64,000 nucleotides of DNA from Saccharum officinarum (lineage: Eukaryota; Streptophyta; Magnoliopsida; Poales; Poaceae). The stretch is taken from contig CM036179.1 of NCBI GenBank assembly GCA_020631735.1, forward strand, positions 23,675,063 to 23,739,062. Direction: 5' to 3'. Shown piece by piece: positions 44,007 to 56,039 of this stretch. Under the pieces are notes generated by a model. That model saw only the letters and a list, made by a program, of their open reading frames with translations, was not told the DNA's origin and ran no database searches. Every line of letters begins with the position of its first letter. Within the stretch, counting starts at the first letter, position 1. The translations under genes were made by a program, and so were the position numbers.

Positions 44007-44428
44007 CTATGGCTCAGAACCGACGGAAGGTAACGCAACCTCATGCAAGAGGCTCTCAGCAGCCACAAGCAAAGCAGAAGATGGCATGTCCCGTTGCTGA
44101 TAACCTGCAACCACCAGCCTTGCTAATTGGGTCCCTCTATTCGCGATTGGGAAAAGGCGGTGAGCCAAGGACCTATACAAATGGAGCCCATGTATACTAT
44201 AATCTAAGACAATAAACCTGTAAACACGCTGCAAAAAGGCAATAGCCTGAAGGGACGCCTCCTCATAGCCCGCTGCAGCCCAGAAGAAAAGCGTTTTTGG
44301 GACGCCCTGAAGCACCTGATCACCAACCTCAAGTTCGACGCCATATACATGTGTCCCATCATGCAAAATCTCATGTATGGTAGACATGTACGGAAGAGAG
44401 CAGCGTTTGACAACCTCGGTGAGAAGGC
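44007..44428 (-). CDS. Terminal exon of an uncharacterised protein
   Basis: Minus-strand exon from an acceptor at 44429-44432 (CATACCTAG) to TAG at 44007-44009, about 139 codons. The sequence contains HDGTHVYGVELEVGDQVL, then QAIAFLQRVYRFIVLDYSIHG, LYRSLAHRLFPIANRG and ARLVVAGYQQ. From memory it resembles a family of uncharacterised grass proteins that share the 'QA..FLQ..Y.F.V.DY' pattern, but I cannot name a domain. Upstream exons are not resolved: 44506-44742 is an open frame without convincing codon use. It lies upstream of, and on the same strand as, the RPA-like gene. Function unknown. Confidence 0.45.
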
Positions 44429-44429
44429 C

Positions 44430-45860
44430 TAGGTATGAAACGCTTATATGGAACATGTGATTTAACAAACACAAAAAAGATAACCAAGGCCTACTTTGAC
44501 AACAGCTACCTTTTTTTTTGAAAGCGACCCGTTTTGTAAAACCGGTAAATCTGTTTACGCACACTCAACAACCTTTTTTGGTAATGTGGAGCAACCCTCC
44601 CCTTCCCCCTCAAAAAAAATCCAGGCCTGCTCTCCAGGAAGTTGAAAAGGATGCGTGCCTCCTTCTGTCTACTGTTGAGCAAAGGCAGACAAACAACAGC
44701 GTATATCAGTCTAACAACCCATACCGAAGCAGAGTAGGACATCAGCTTTTAGAGGGAAGAGCACATGATGGTCACCTGCGGGTCACGGACCAACAAACAT
44801 GTTCGCTTAAGCGGTGCTCCCGTTGAAGAATCAATCAATGACCCTGGCCAATACAAGGGACGACGACAACCTCCGTGTAACTGCATAAATAAATCCGTAG
44901 ACAAACATCAGTCCACATCCTAGGGACCGTAGCCTAGAGCCGTAACAGATGCAAACAAAAAACAGGTACGAAAGACTGACGTCCATGATGGTAAGCATAA
45001 ACAAATTGACGTGATAGTAATACTTGGAAATCTCTCAGGCCACAACAGCAACACAGACCGCTAGCGAGGATCCCCAAACAACAGGCGCGCTCACGCACAC
45101 AGCCAAACGGCGGCAACATCGGGCCATGAAGACACCTTGATCTCAGGTGAACATAAGAGCACATGGAGGTGGAAAACGCACCTTGGACAAACACCGGCGT
45201 GGACCGCGCAACAAAGAAAACGTCGAGGCGCCGCTGGTTCTGTGTACCTGTACAGCAAGAAAAGGAGCAGCACTGAGTCAACACGGTACCAAAGGAAGTA
45301 GGCAGACAAGGGGGGACCTGAAGAGCACCGTGATTAAGCACCGCCAGCAACCGATCCCAAAACCGCGCCGCTCCCGACCCAAGTCCCCAAAGACGAACAC
45401 AGAACCTGCGAACCTAAGCACAATCAGCAGGAGCAGCATTGAGCAATACAGCAGTGAACCGAGGAGAAAGAGAAGAGAGGGGCTGCAAGGTCAGCGCGAG
45501 GAAGCACCACCGGCACTGGATCCGGCACGCGCGCCGCTCCCTACTCTCGTCGTGGAAGATGAACAGCAGCGGCGCGTCCCCTCTCCGGCCCTCCCTCTGT
45601 CCCCTTCTCGGAGAGGCGGCGCGTCCCCACCGCCCCTTCCCGCGGGACCGCCCCTGGGGCAAGGCGGCGCAGAGAAGGTGCAGCGAGAACGGGGGCGAGC
45701 GGAGGCAGCGGGGATGATGAGCTGAGGCGGGCGAACGCGACGAGGAGGCGGCGCTGGCACGGCGCAAGGAGACGAGAAGACGGCGCTGCAATGCGAAACG
45801 AAGTGGGAGACGGTGGATTCTACATCGAGTAAGCAGGGACGGCAGGGCAGGTAAGAAATA
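44430..45860 (-). other. Putative leader and GC-rich promoter region
   Basis: 45480-45800 is GC-rich and, read on the minus strand, looks like a grass 5' leader or first exon; a mixed, intron-like stretch runs from there to 44430. ORFs in the GC-rich part overlap in several frames and none starts with a supported ATG, so I do not call a protein. It could be the promoter end of the gene that ends at 44007. Confidence 0.35.
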
Positions 45861-46470
45861 GGTGGAATCATTTATGACAGCGATACAAGAAGTTACAGTA
45901 AGGAGTAGGTGAAGTCATTTATTAGAGCAAAACAAGAAGTTACAGTGGACCGATTGAGAATTGACCGTCGATGCAGCAATCCGACGGGGCGAATTTTTCT
46001 GCTACCATGGCCACCCTAACCATGGAGAGAACCGTCCAGCCTAGGTGGAATCATTTATGACAGCGATACAAGAAGTTACAGTAAGGAGTAGGTGAAGTCA
46101 TTTATTAGAGCAAAACAAGAAGTTACAGTGGACCGATTGAGAATTGACCGTCGATGCAGCAATCCGACGGGGCGAATTTTTTCTGCTACCGTGGCCACCC
46201 TAACCATGGAGAGAACATGCAGCAATCCGACGGGGTGAATTTTTCTGCTACCGTGGCCACCCTAACCATGGAGAGAACCGTCCAGCCTAGGTGGAATCAT
46301 TTATGACAGCGATGCAAGAAGTTACAGTAAGGAGTAGGTGAAGTCATTTATTAGAGCAAAACAAGAAGTTATAGTGGACCGATTGAGAATTGACCGTCGA
46401 TGCAGCAATCCGACGGGGCGAATTTTTTCTGCTACCGTGGCCACCCTAACCATGGAGAGAACCGTCCAGC
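45861..46470. repeat. Three tandem copies of a ~183-bp unit, with a partial 63-bp duplication
   Basis: Copies begin GGTGGAATCATTTATGACAG at 45861, 46044 and 46290 and end ...GAGAACCGTCCAGCC. Between copies two and three the last ~63 bp are repeated once more (46215-46277), which lengthens the spacing to 246. The copies are nearly identical. They lie just upstream of the GC-rich putative promoter. Confidence 0.9.
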
Positions 46471-46810
46471 CTTGTTTCTCTTAATGAGATGCGAAGGACG
46501 CAGACGCAACACCTCCTCACCTGATCCTCATGAATCGTCGACGCATCATCCCAGATTCCCAGTCATCACGTTCACGTCCAATTCCAATGGGCGGCGGCTC
46601 GACCGAACTCGAAGCAGCTAGCGTGCCACTTGCGACGACCATCAAACCCAGATCTTGCAAAGAACATAGCACAGCGCTGTTTGCCGGGTAAGGTTTTCGG
46701 TTCTTTATACCCGTGAATAATAACTTGCAAAGCGTGAAAGAGGAGAGTTGGTTATCCGGTTATCTTATCTCCTTTCCTGCCTGCCGCCGGCTGCTGCTTC
46801 CCTCCGATGC
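46471..46810. other. Intergenic sequence
   Basis: No gene or repeat recognised in these 340 bp. Confidence 0.5.
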
Positions 46811-46813
46811 TAA

Positions 46814-47257
46814 AGGGACTACCCGCAGTGCGTAATCTAAAACGATACTCTAAAATTTTAGAGTATGAATATAGAGTAAAAACTGCTGCACTGGATACTC
46901 TAAAACGATACTATATCCTTTCTCTCACTCTATATTTTAGAGTGGTACAATGTTTACTCTATACTCTATAGTGACGGACCCCACTAGTTAAACAAAGGAA
47001 AAAATGCTATAACTCACAAACCAAAAATCCAAATTAAATTTCGATTGCACCATTAAATTCATCTCAATAAATCCTTCAAAACTATATCACACATGGATAT
47101 TTTTAGATAAAGTGACAAGTGGGTCCCACAGTGGATAGAGTTGATAGAGGATGATATAGAGGATGGATGGGTGCGGAAGAATTGAGTATAGAGGAGAGAA
47201 TCTTGCTGACTAGGACGTATAGAGGATGAATATAGAGGTCCATGAGTGCGGGTAGTT
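46814..47257. mobile_element. PIF/Harbinger (Tourist-like) MITE
   Basis: Inverted ends GACTACCCGCAGTG / AACTACCCGCACTC (12 of 14 matching), target duplication TAA at 46811-46813 and 47258-47260. No ORF. Confidence 0.7.
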
Positions 47258-47260
47258 TAA

Positions 47261-47578
47261 GGCCATGTTTAGTTTCTCTTTCAAAACTTTACACCCTATC
47301 ACATCGGATGTTTGACACATGCATAGAGTATTAAATGTAGACTAAAAAAATAACTAATTGCATAGAGTGCGTGTATTTTGTGAGACGAATTTTTTAACCC
47401 TAATTAGTTCGTGATTAGATAATGTTGTGCTACAGTAAACATGTGCTAATAATAGATTAATTAGTCTTAATAAATTCGTCTCGCAGTTTACAGACAAATT
47501 CTATAATTAGTTTTATATTAGTATCCGAACATCCCTTCCCACATTCCATAAAATATTCTATATGATACCTCTGGAACT
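47261..47578. mobile_element. Tourist-like MITE, GGCCATGTTTAG end
   Basis: It starts GGCCATGTTTAG directly after the TAA of its neighbour and ends GGAACTAA. Internal hallmarks are AATTAGTTCGTGATTAG, TTCGTCTCGCAG and CTGTAGC-type segments. Confidence 0.65.
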
Positions 47579-47702
47579 AAAGCATACGCTGACACACACA
47601 TGCAATAGATATCCCAAGATCTTTCCATACGCCAAGCCAGAAAAAAAGGACGCTCTTTTCTCAACTACTAACCAGCAGCACAAGTATCACAGCAGTACTT
47701 AG

Positions 47703-47890
47703 GGTGCGTTTAGTTCGCGATTTTTTTAGCTTGGGCTACTGTAGCACTTTCGTTTGTATTTATTAATTAGTGTCTAATCATGGACTAATTAGGCTTAAAA
47801 AATTTATCTCGTGGTTTTCTATCAAACTATGTAATTAGTTTTTTTTTCATTTATATTTAATGCTTCATGTGTTCAAAAATTCGATGTGAT
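47703..47890. mobile_element. Tourist-like MITE fragment
   Basis: It starts GTGCGTTTAGTTCGCG, contains CTGTAGCACTTTCGT and GACTAATTAGGCTTAAA, and is cut off at CGATGTGATG. Confidence 0.6.
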
Positions 47891-48019
47891 GACACCTGCC
47901 CTGCCTGCCTAGATAGTTGTTGCGAAGCCGGGCACCATCCGCAACCGGAAAGCGGCGCTGCAGTGGCCCAACAGCCGATTTGAATAAACAAGCAGAGGCA
48001 GACAGAGCTCATCATCTTC

Positions 48020-48250
48020 GGCTGTGTTTAGATGGCGATTTTTTTTGCAAAATGCTACTGTAGCATTTTCGTTGTTGTTTAATAATTGATGTTCAATCAT
48101 GGACTAATTAGACTTAAAAGATTCGTCTCGTGAATTACGACTAAACTGTGTAATTAGTTTTATTTTTTATCTATATTTAATGCTTTATGCATGTGTTCAA
48201 ATGTTCGATGTGATGGAAAATCTTGAAAAAATTTGCAAAATTTTCTGGAA
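48020..48250. mobile_element. Tourist-like MITE fragment
   Basis: GGCTGTGTTTAGATGG start, CTGTAGCATTTTCGTTG, GACTAATTAGACTTAAAAG, and TTGCAAAATTTTCTGG end. Confidence 0.65.
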
Positions 48251-48507
48251 CACTGCATCTGCATTACTAGAGGATCGATGTCATCTGGTGGTGTGGTGTC
48301 CTACTCATGGAGCACTGCATCTGCATTACTAGAGGATCGAGTAGCCAGCACTACAAGGCAGGCGGCGGCAGCAGCCGAGCCCCTGTGGTAGCGGTAGTGG
48401 TACTGCCGTCGCTTTCGTTGCTTGGCCTTTGCCGCCGCTCGCCCAGTGCCAGACTGCCAGTGTTTACCAGGTGACCTTACTCAGGGACATAACGCTACAG
48501 CGGCCTT

Positions 48508-48991
48508 GTTTAGGGTGTGTTCCCTTCGTGAAAAGCAGTTGAAAAGTTACTGTAGCATCTTTCGTTGTTATTTGGCAAAATTTGTCTAATCATGGACTAA
48601 CTAGGTTCAAAAGATTCGTCCCGACATTTACAGATAAATTATGCAATTAGTTATCTTTTTTACCTACATTTAATGCTTCATGCATACGTCGAAAGATTTG
48701 ATGTGATGGGTGGAAAAGAAAATATTTTGGGTTGGGATGGAAAGTGAACACAACCCTGTGTTTAGTTGAGAAAATTTGGGTGAAAAGTTACTGTAGCACA
48801 TTTCGTTGTTATTTGGTAAAATTTGTCCAACCATGGATTAATTAGACTCAAAAGATTCGTCTCGAACTTTACAGACAAACTATGCAATTAGTTATTTTTT
48901 TACCTACATTTAATGCTTCATGCATGCGTCTAAAGATTCGATGTGATGGGTGGAAGAGGAAATATTTTAGGTACGCATGGCAAGTGAACGC
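48508..48991. mobile_element. Two head-to-tail MITEs of the same family
   Basis: The first unit starts GCGGCCTTGTTTAG at about 48508 and the second at about 48760 (GTGTTTAGTTGAG). Each has TTACTGTAGCA, AAGATTCGTC and TTTAATGCTTCATGCA. The second ends AACGCGGCC. Confidence 0.65.
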
Positions 48992-49252
48992 GGCCTTAGT
49001 TCCCAAATCCAACCCCAAATTCTACTATGCAAAAAGGAGATTCTCCATCACATCAAAATGTCGGCAAATGCATGGAGTACTAAATGTAGATGAAATCAAA
49101 AACTAATTGCACAGTTTTGTTGTACTTTGCGAGATGAAGATTTTGAGTCTAATTTATCATTTTTGGACAATTTTTTGCACTAAAAAACAAAAGGAACACT
49201 GTAGCAACTTTTGCTGAATCCGGCGATCCAACTCTGGATCTAAACTAAGGCC
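48992..49252. mobile_element. Tourist-like MITE in inverse orientation
   Basis: The 10-bp ends GGCCTTAGTT and AACTAAGGCC are exact inverted repeats. The internal sequence is the reverse of its left neighbours. No TAA duplication is visible, so it may have inserted as part of a complex array. Confidence 0.7.
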
Positions 49253-49298
49253 AGCTTCCTGTTTCTGACCGACACTGTACATGCTGTGACAAAAGTAA

Positions 49299-49528
49299 GG
49301 GTCCGTTTGGTTTGTGTGTTAAAGTTTAACAAACATTGTAGCATTTTCGTCTTATTTGACAAAAAGTTTCCAATTTTAGACTAATTAGGCTTAATAGATT
49401 CGTCTCGTAAATTACTCCTAATCTGTGTCGACATGCATGCAATTAGTCTACATTTAGTACTCCATGCATTTACCGCAACATTAATGTGATGGGAGTTAAA
49501 CTTTAACAGGGTGTAACCAAACGGGGCC
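49299..49528. mobile_element. Tourist-like MITE with TAA target duplication
   Basis: GGGTCCGTTTGG...CCAAACGGGGCC with TAA at 49296-49298 and 49529-49531. The hallmarks of a PIF/Harbinger MITE are complete. Confidence 0.82.
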
Positions 49529-49531
49529 TAA

Positions 49532-50883
49532 AAGCAGCAAGACTTTTGCACTCTCAGCCGGCCGGGCGACGATAAATGTCATCAACTTTTATCGCGGATT
49601 TGGGCGTTGCAGTTGTGCTTCCGAATTACTACTACAGTACTACTACTAAGCGCTATTTTCCTGCTGTTTGCAATCCAGAATTCAAGCAAAACAGCACGGC
49701 TCACTGTGCACACTGTTTCTTTCTTCTTCTCGAATACCAGTGATGTGTTTGTTGAAAAAGAAAAAAAGGCAAATGGAACAAAAAGCAGCTCATTAGTGTA
49801 GTATATCATCAGACATCAGGTGTAATTATTGCGTGCCATTATGGTTCTCCACAATACGTACTGATTATTGCAGCAATAATTTATAGGTGACAAAACTTGG
49901 CACTGTCAGGGGCATTATTATCTGGAAGATGTATAATAATACTCCTATTTCAGAAGCTACAAGACTCAGGATAGTGAAATCATGCAAGTGCTCGGGCTTT
50001 TAGTAAGCACTATTCATCAGTGTCTCATGCACAAAAGGGATTAAAGGGAGGATATGAATTTTGCTACTACGTCTACGGTCTACCTGCCTATTATTATGAT
50101 ATACTATGATCTTGCGGACGTCTTGTAGCCATCGAATGGATTTGCAGACCTGCCAATTTTGTCATTTTCGTTCCTGTGCAAAACAAGGACTACATATTGT
50201 AAGTACAACTTGACACAAAATAATTTATAAAAAAAATAAGAGTACATCTAAAATAAAGAGTCTCTTCTTCCTTTGATCGTTTGCAATCGCCAAAGCTTCA
50301 AAATCGCCATGAATAGTAGCAAGGGAATCGAAAAGGGACACCTACAAACGTCTTGTTCGTTTGGACTGAAATCTAGCTGATATAGCTTGTTTTTTGTGAG
50401 AGAAAAATACTGTTGAATAGCTGGAGGCTAGTCGTCACTGTACAGGGCTTTGAGATTTGAATACAGCAAAAGCCACTCGCCGCTGGGCAATGAGATTTAG
50501 GCCTGCTACTTGGTACATCTTTCGAAAGAAGCGCTTCAATAAAAAAAATGCATAAATTGAGGACACGCATAGTAAGCATAAACTGATTTGACCTAGCTTA
50601 TGTGTTGTCGTAAAAAAAACAGAGCCACTAGGATTCTCTTGCACGAATGTGAAAACCCTGTGTTCTTCGTCTGTCCGGTCACGGTCTAATTCGCTGGTCA
50701 CTCGATAGCCAGGGCTGGTTGGCGTCTCTGGCGAACGATGGTACTGAACCTTGTTAAGTGCAGCAAAGCGACGGCCGACGGCCGGGCGCGCGGCCATGCA
50801 CGCCAATCATGCAAACATGTTTCTGTGCAAGACGACGATGCATGGATGCTTTAACGCCTTTAAGAAAGCTCCTTATCCAATAA
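49532..50883. other. Intergenic sequence
   Basis: AT-rich, with no supported gene, RNA or repeat. Confidence 0.5.
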
Positions 50884-51124
50884 GACCTTGTTTAGTTGCC
50901 AAATTTTTTGGCAAAATGCAACTGTAGCATTTTCGTTGTTATTTGGTAATTAGTGTCCAATCATGGTCTAATTAGGCTTAAAAGATTCGTCTCGTCCATT
51001 TCGTATAAACTGTGTAACTAGTTTTATTTTTTATCTATATTTAATGCTTCATGCATGCGTCCAAAGATTCGATGTGACGGGGAATCTACTGTTCTTTTGC
51101 AAAATTTTCTGAATCTAAACTGCT
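50884..51124. mobile_element. Tourist-like MITE, GACCTTGTTTAG end
   Basis: TAA at 50881-50883 and 51125-51127 flank GACCTTGTTTAGTTGCC...GAATCTAAACTGCT. The right terminus is degenerate. Confidence 0.75.
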
Positions 51125-51483
51125 TAATCCCTAAGAAACTAGCCCAGGGTTTTGTTGAAAAGGATTTGCTTTTAGCCTTATTTCGCTACTGGACATATAT
51201 ATACAAGTGCCCGTTTAAGCACGGTGTGTAGTTTAGTTGTGATTCTTGTATGGACAACCATACATGGGAGGGCTCTATCGATCAAAAGCAACGCTAGTGA
51301 CCTTTGTGTTCACAAAAATTTCACTACTCTGCAAGCTACAATGTTCGTTCTGCAGGTATATAATTGAGCACTTTTCTCCATTTAGCTACTAGACAAGAGG
51401 CATAAAAGTTCTACTAGACAAGAGGCATAAAAGTTCTTTTTTCTTTCAACGAGACTTGGAAGTTTTCAGGTCGTATGACATAT
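51125..51483. other. Intergenic sequence with a short tandem duplication
   Basis: A ~25-bp tandem duplication (CTACTAGACAAGAGGCATAA) lies at about 51386-51436. Nothing else seen. Confidence 0.6.
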
Positions 51484-51722
51484 ACTCCCTCCGTCCCTTT
51501 ATATATGTCGTTGTTGGTGTGCGTGCTACAAGTTTAACTCGATTTATAGAAAATACGTGCAACATTTGTATCTCCAAATATATTTATTAAAAAAACTAGA
51601 TTCAAAGATCTTTCCAATAATACTAATTATGTATTATAAATATTAATATTTTTTAATACATATTTAGTCAAAGTTGTTTCTCGAGAAGCGCAAACGACAG
51701 ATATTTAGGGATAGAGAGAGTA
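51484..51722. mobile_element. Stowaway (Tc1/Mariner) MITE
   Basis: It starts CTCCCTCCGTCCC after TA and ends GGGATAGAGAGAGTA. This terminus is the hallmark of grass Stowaway elements. The right end has drifted. Confidence 0.82.
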
Positions 51723-51983
51723 CTAGTTATATTCTTGGTGAATTTTGTCATGTTTGCTCAATATATATTATTACTCCATTCATTCCAATATAAAACAGAG
51801 TAGATCCAATTGTGATTAAAGGCGATGATAATTAGAAACTACCTATCAAATTAAAGGCTAAATATTTATGATTATTGTGACAATTTCTAAGATTCATTTT
51901 CCCTAATATGTCTCACGAGAAATTTGGAGACGTCAGTTAGTGATAGTAAGATAATAAGGTAAGATAATTTTAATGCAAAGAAA

Positions 51984-53160
51984 CAACGAGTTTGCTAGCC
52001 GCCGGGACATCCGGACGGACGGGGCATCCGGACGCCCACGCCTACAGCCGTGAACAGTTTCACATGCCCACGCGGGGCCCGCGCCGTCCCGAACGTCACT
52101 AGCATCAAGAAGGAGGGGGAGGGGGCGGCGGATGCCCAGCCGGCGCCGGGAGGAGAAAGAGACACCGAGGCGAGGTAGCAGAAAGCGAGGAGGATGATGA
52201 AACATCTGATCTACTTTTGAAACATTCAAATGAAACATTTGTAGCATGCGTTTAAAGACAAATGAAACACTTGAAAAAACACATTAAAACACTTGAAAAG
52301 GCCTTTGCAAAACATATGCAACGTTCAGATTAAACAATTACAACATATGTGTGAAACATATGCAACCAAATAAACATACTTGCAACATATGTCTAAAAAA
52401 TAGATGAAACATTTGGAACAGACGCTTGCAACATACATATACAACCATTGCAACATGTGCAACATCCCGATCTACTTTTACAACATCCATACGAAACACT
52501 TGCAATATACCTCTGAAATATTTAAAATATATGCTTGCAACATGCGGTTCATCTCCTTGCTACTTAGGAGAATGAAGGCTTGTCGTCGTGTGGAGTTCAC
52601 CGGTGTGGAGCTCGCCTGTGGTGCAGACCATACCGCTCTGGTGGAGAAGGTCGCGGCAGGTCCGGTGGAGAAGGCTACAGCGGATCTCCACATTGTGTGG
52701 GTGGAGCGCGAGCTATGCGCGGGGTGAGGTCCGCTGCGAGCCGTGCGTGGGCTAGTTACATCCCGGCCGTCGCAAGCTGCGCGCTAGCGGGTTCCGCCTA
52801 GCCACGCCGAGCTAGGCAGGCAGAGCACGAGATGTGTGCGGGCGGGCTCTGCCCGAGTTGCCGTGAGCTACACGTGGGCGAGTTCCACCCCGGCTAAGGC
52901 AAGCTAGGCAGCCTCTGCCCCGCCGAGATGAGCATGGGCAGCCGCGGTGAGCACGGGATGAGCGCGGGCGGCCTCCGCCACTGCCGGCTGCTGCGATCTC
53001 TGCGGGTGGACCGTGTGCACCACTTCAGTGTTTTTTTTTGTAGAAATTGCAGTGACAAGCAGATACATGGAACATTTGGGCTGATGTGGCCGACGGACGC
53101 CCTGTTCCAAGAATTACCAGAGAAACAATGATTCCTCCGAGATGGGTAGTGCAAAGCGTA
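51984..53160. repeat. Unclassified grass repeat rich in AAACAT / CAACAT words
   Basis: A GC-rich head (GCTAGCCGCCGGGACATCC at 51993) is followed by a 350-bp stretch (52200-52560) made of degenerate 'GAAACATTTG' and 'GCAACATATG' words, then by a GC-rich segment (52590-53020). Head and tail share GGACGTCCGT-like sequence in inverse orientation, which suggests a DNA transposon remnant, but no superfamily can be assigned and no ORF is convincing. Confidence 0.45.
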
Positions 53161-53456
53161 GTTCTTTGGGCGACAACTGTCCTTATCCAAAAGTAAATGA
53201 GAATCCATAATCCAATAACTTCATTCCGTAATAACAGTTGAAGTCCTATATACTATAGTAGTTGAAAACAGTCTTATATGATGACTGTTATCTTCGACTT
53301 TCTTGCTACGTACGGGTACAGTGGTAGATCGATCATCGATCACAATTTCACAAAGCAGGAGGGCAACGGAAGAAGTGGTAGGGGCACTTTGTTGCTTTGC
53401 TTTCCTCCGACAATTACATGGCGCTGTAGGTCAGAAAAGAACACCTGATCGTGTTA

Positions 53457-53477
53457 TCTCTCTCTCTCTCTCTCTCC
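53457..53477. repeat. (TC)n microsatellite
   Basis: About ten TC units. Confidence 0.95.
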
Positions 53478-53910
53478 TTTTGTAAAGTCAGGGACAGCCT
53501 CAGGTAGAGAATTGGGTGGCATCGTCTCATTTTTCAAACAAAATAAAAACTGGTATGTAGCAACCTGCAGTACTATAAAAATAATTTCAGGAGACCGGAT
53601 ATATTTATTTTTAGAGGTGGACAAGTGGTGTCTCCCAAAATCTATAATCAATTTCGGAGACACCCAATCTATTTTAGGAGAAGATTTAATTTTTTTTAAA
53701 AAAAACATCTCGATAAATTTATTAACATGGGCGGGTTCCAATTTTAGAGGCGGGCCCATTAATGAGCTGAGCCCATTACCGATCTGCGTGGCCCATCTCA
53801 GCCTAATATTGAACTGAGAGTATATATATATGTTCACTTAGGGAGTTAGGGTTTCTTCTCATCCTCACCTTTCTCTCGCCATCCTATTAACTTACGCTTT
53901 TGTGGATGGT

Positions 53911-54352
53911 GGGATGGACTCTAGAAGCCTTATATATTAGTCTAACCCACCTTCAACAACTAAGGTGGGACTAAACCCACCATAATGTCTCATTAACAAG
54001 CACATGGACCACTATAAATTATAGCACACCCACAAACTGGACAAATGATGACCAGGAACGTTCCCTCTTAGCACATGCGACCGTGGGTCGATGCTGGCAC
54101 ATATGCCTTGCACGGCTCAGATCTACTTTACACGTTGAGTGAACCACATCTACCACCATCTCACTTACACTTTCGTCCTCGCTTCGCGTAAAAGAATTAA
54201 CCAGAAGATAGCTCCGCGTAAAAGAATTAACCAGAAGATAAAGGGATGGACTCTAGAAGCCTTATAAGTTGGTCTAACCCACTTTAAACAATCAAGATGG
54301 GATTAACCCCCCCCCAATAATGTCTCATTAACAAGCACATGGGCCACTAGGG
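53911..54352. repeat. Direct repeat pair (~105 bp, two copies)
   Basis: GGATGGACTCTAGAAGCC starts both copies (about 53911 and 54243), and AATGTCTCATTAACAAGCAC is shared by their ends (about 54013 and 54352). Between them is a small tandem duplication of CGCGTAAAAGAATTAACCAG at about 54186-54240. Confidence 0.85.
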
Positions 54353-54883
54353 GCCAAATTCCAAACTATACCGTATGTCACAGCCTCCCCCTCTCACACA
54401 CGACCGCCACCATGGAGATCTAAGCACGGCAAGGAAGCAGAGCACCGCACAAGGAGGCAGCGACGCATGGCCTGATGATGGAGGCCTAGCAATCGAGGCC
54501 TCGGCGCGGTGAATGTGTAGAAAACTTGAACCATAATCGAATGAGTATGATTTTGTGTTACCTTTGATCTCCATTGGACACCCGACTACCCGAGGCAGCC
54601 AAGCTGCTAAGCTAGCCTGCTGTCTGCCGCCATGCCAGGGCAGCCGAGTTGCTGGGCCTGGGTGCCGGACTGCATGCTGTAGTTGGCCGCCTACCGGAGG
54701 AGTCTCACATGGTCGGCGACGAAAGACGAAGTGGTGCAGGGGCAGGATTTCATGAGGTCTGGGGAGCATTGCGCGGGGGTGGGCGGAGAAATTCTTTCGT
54801 TGAATATTTTTCAGAAATTGAATTAGAGCGTAGGTGGGGATCGAACCAGGTTGGGTTCGGATAGAGCATTGCGCGGGGGTGAG
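54353..54883. other. Intergenic sequence left of the second Tekay-like LTR
   Basis: GCATTGCGCGGGGGTG occurs twice (about 54767 and 54867). No gene supported. Confidence 0.4.
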
Positions 54884-56039
54884 TGTAACACCCCAGGTGT
54901 TTATCACCAATTAAGTGGTGGGTTTAAGCTCAAACATGATATATTAGTGGAGATGACAATGTCAAGGTCAACCTACGAAGAAGAGCCTAATTTAAACTTG
55001 GATGTTACTCCTTTGCTTTGCTTTACATATAGGTCATTCTAAAGATATATGTTTAGGTGTTGTTATCAAAGTATCTTCACATGTCTCACATCAATAACTA
55101 TCTATAGTGACCCCTGGAAAAGTTTCATGGAGTTTGGAATCAAAAAGTCACATGAAATGATAAGTTATATGCTTGTTTGGATTATAACTGAAACATGCTT
55201 CTGAAACAAGGAAACATGCCTTACATTCCATGTGAACTAGTGTTTATGCAACATACAAATACAACATGTGCAACACATCTAGGACACATGTGGAACAACC
55301 TAGTGAAACATGTGTAGAATATACCTTGAAACAAACACATGAAACAATTGAAACATGGTGATGAAACAACTATAGCATTTCACTTGATTTCTATGTTTCA
55401 GTGCATGTGAGGCCTACACTTTTGTGCAACCTATGCATGTTGTGTATGTTTAGCCTCTACAATACCTTAACTAGGCTTAGGAAACTTAATGGAGCAATGT
55501 TCATGTTGACCATGTTGACTAATTAAGTTTCTAAGTGATGGTTGACCATGTATGGACCCGGGAACACTTTTATTTGACCGTTTCAAAAGTGTGACATAGA
55601 AGCTTTGCATGACTGTGAACCCTTTTACAAAGTTCTAGAGAATTTTATAAGGAACAAACTTTGTTTAAGAGTCAAGTCATGAAAATGGGTGGAACATGCT
55701 CAAAAAGGGCCCACAGATTAGAAATGGGGCTGAATTCAGCACTTAGACATTTAAAGCCCTGGTTTCAGTGTCTTTGACGTTGGCATCTCACGTTCTCCAA
55801 ATTTTGTTGAGTAACTCTAGTGGAGCCAAAAATGAAAGTTGGAAACAACTTATTGGAGAGCAACATGTAAAAAGTTGGGATCAATTTGACCAAGTTTGGC
55901 ATTGCAAAATCCCAAAACCGAGTCCTAGATTGACATGTTGACACTGGTTATTTGGGGACTGGTTATCTCCTAATCTACAACACTAATGACCATGACCCTT
56001 AAACAAGTTTTGTAGAGGGTTATGTGGGCTTCAATTTTG

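Noticed and set aside
45414..45871. Arg/Ala/Pro-rich minus-strand ORFs in the GC-rich promoter-like region
   Set aside because: Apparent starts are not ATG, the frames overlap, and it reads like a leader.
54347..54910. 187-codon minus-strand ORF left of the second Tekay-like LTR
   Set aside because: It crosses into the LTR and has no supported start, domain or codon pattern.
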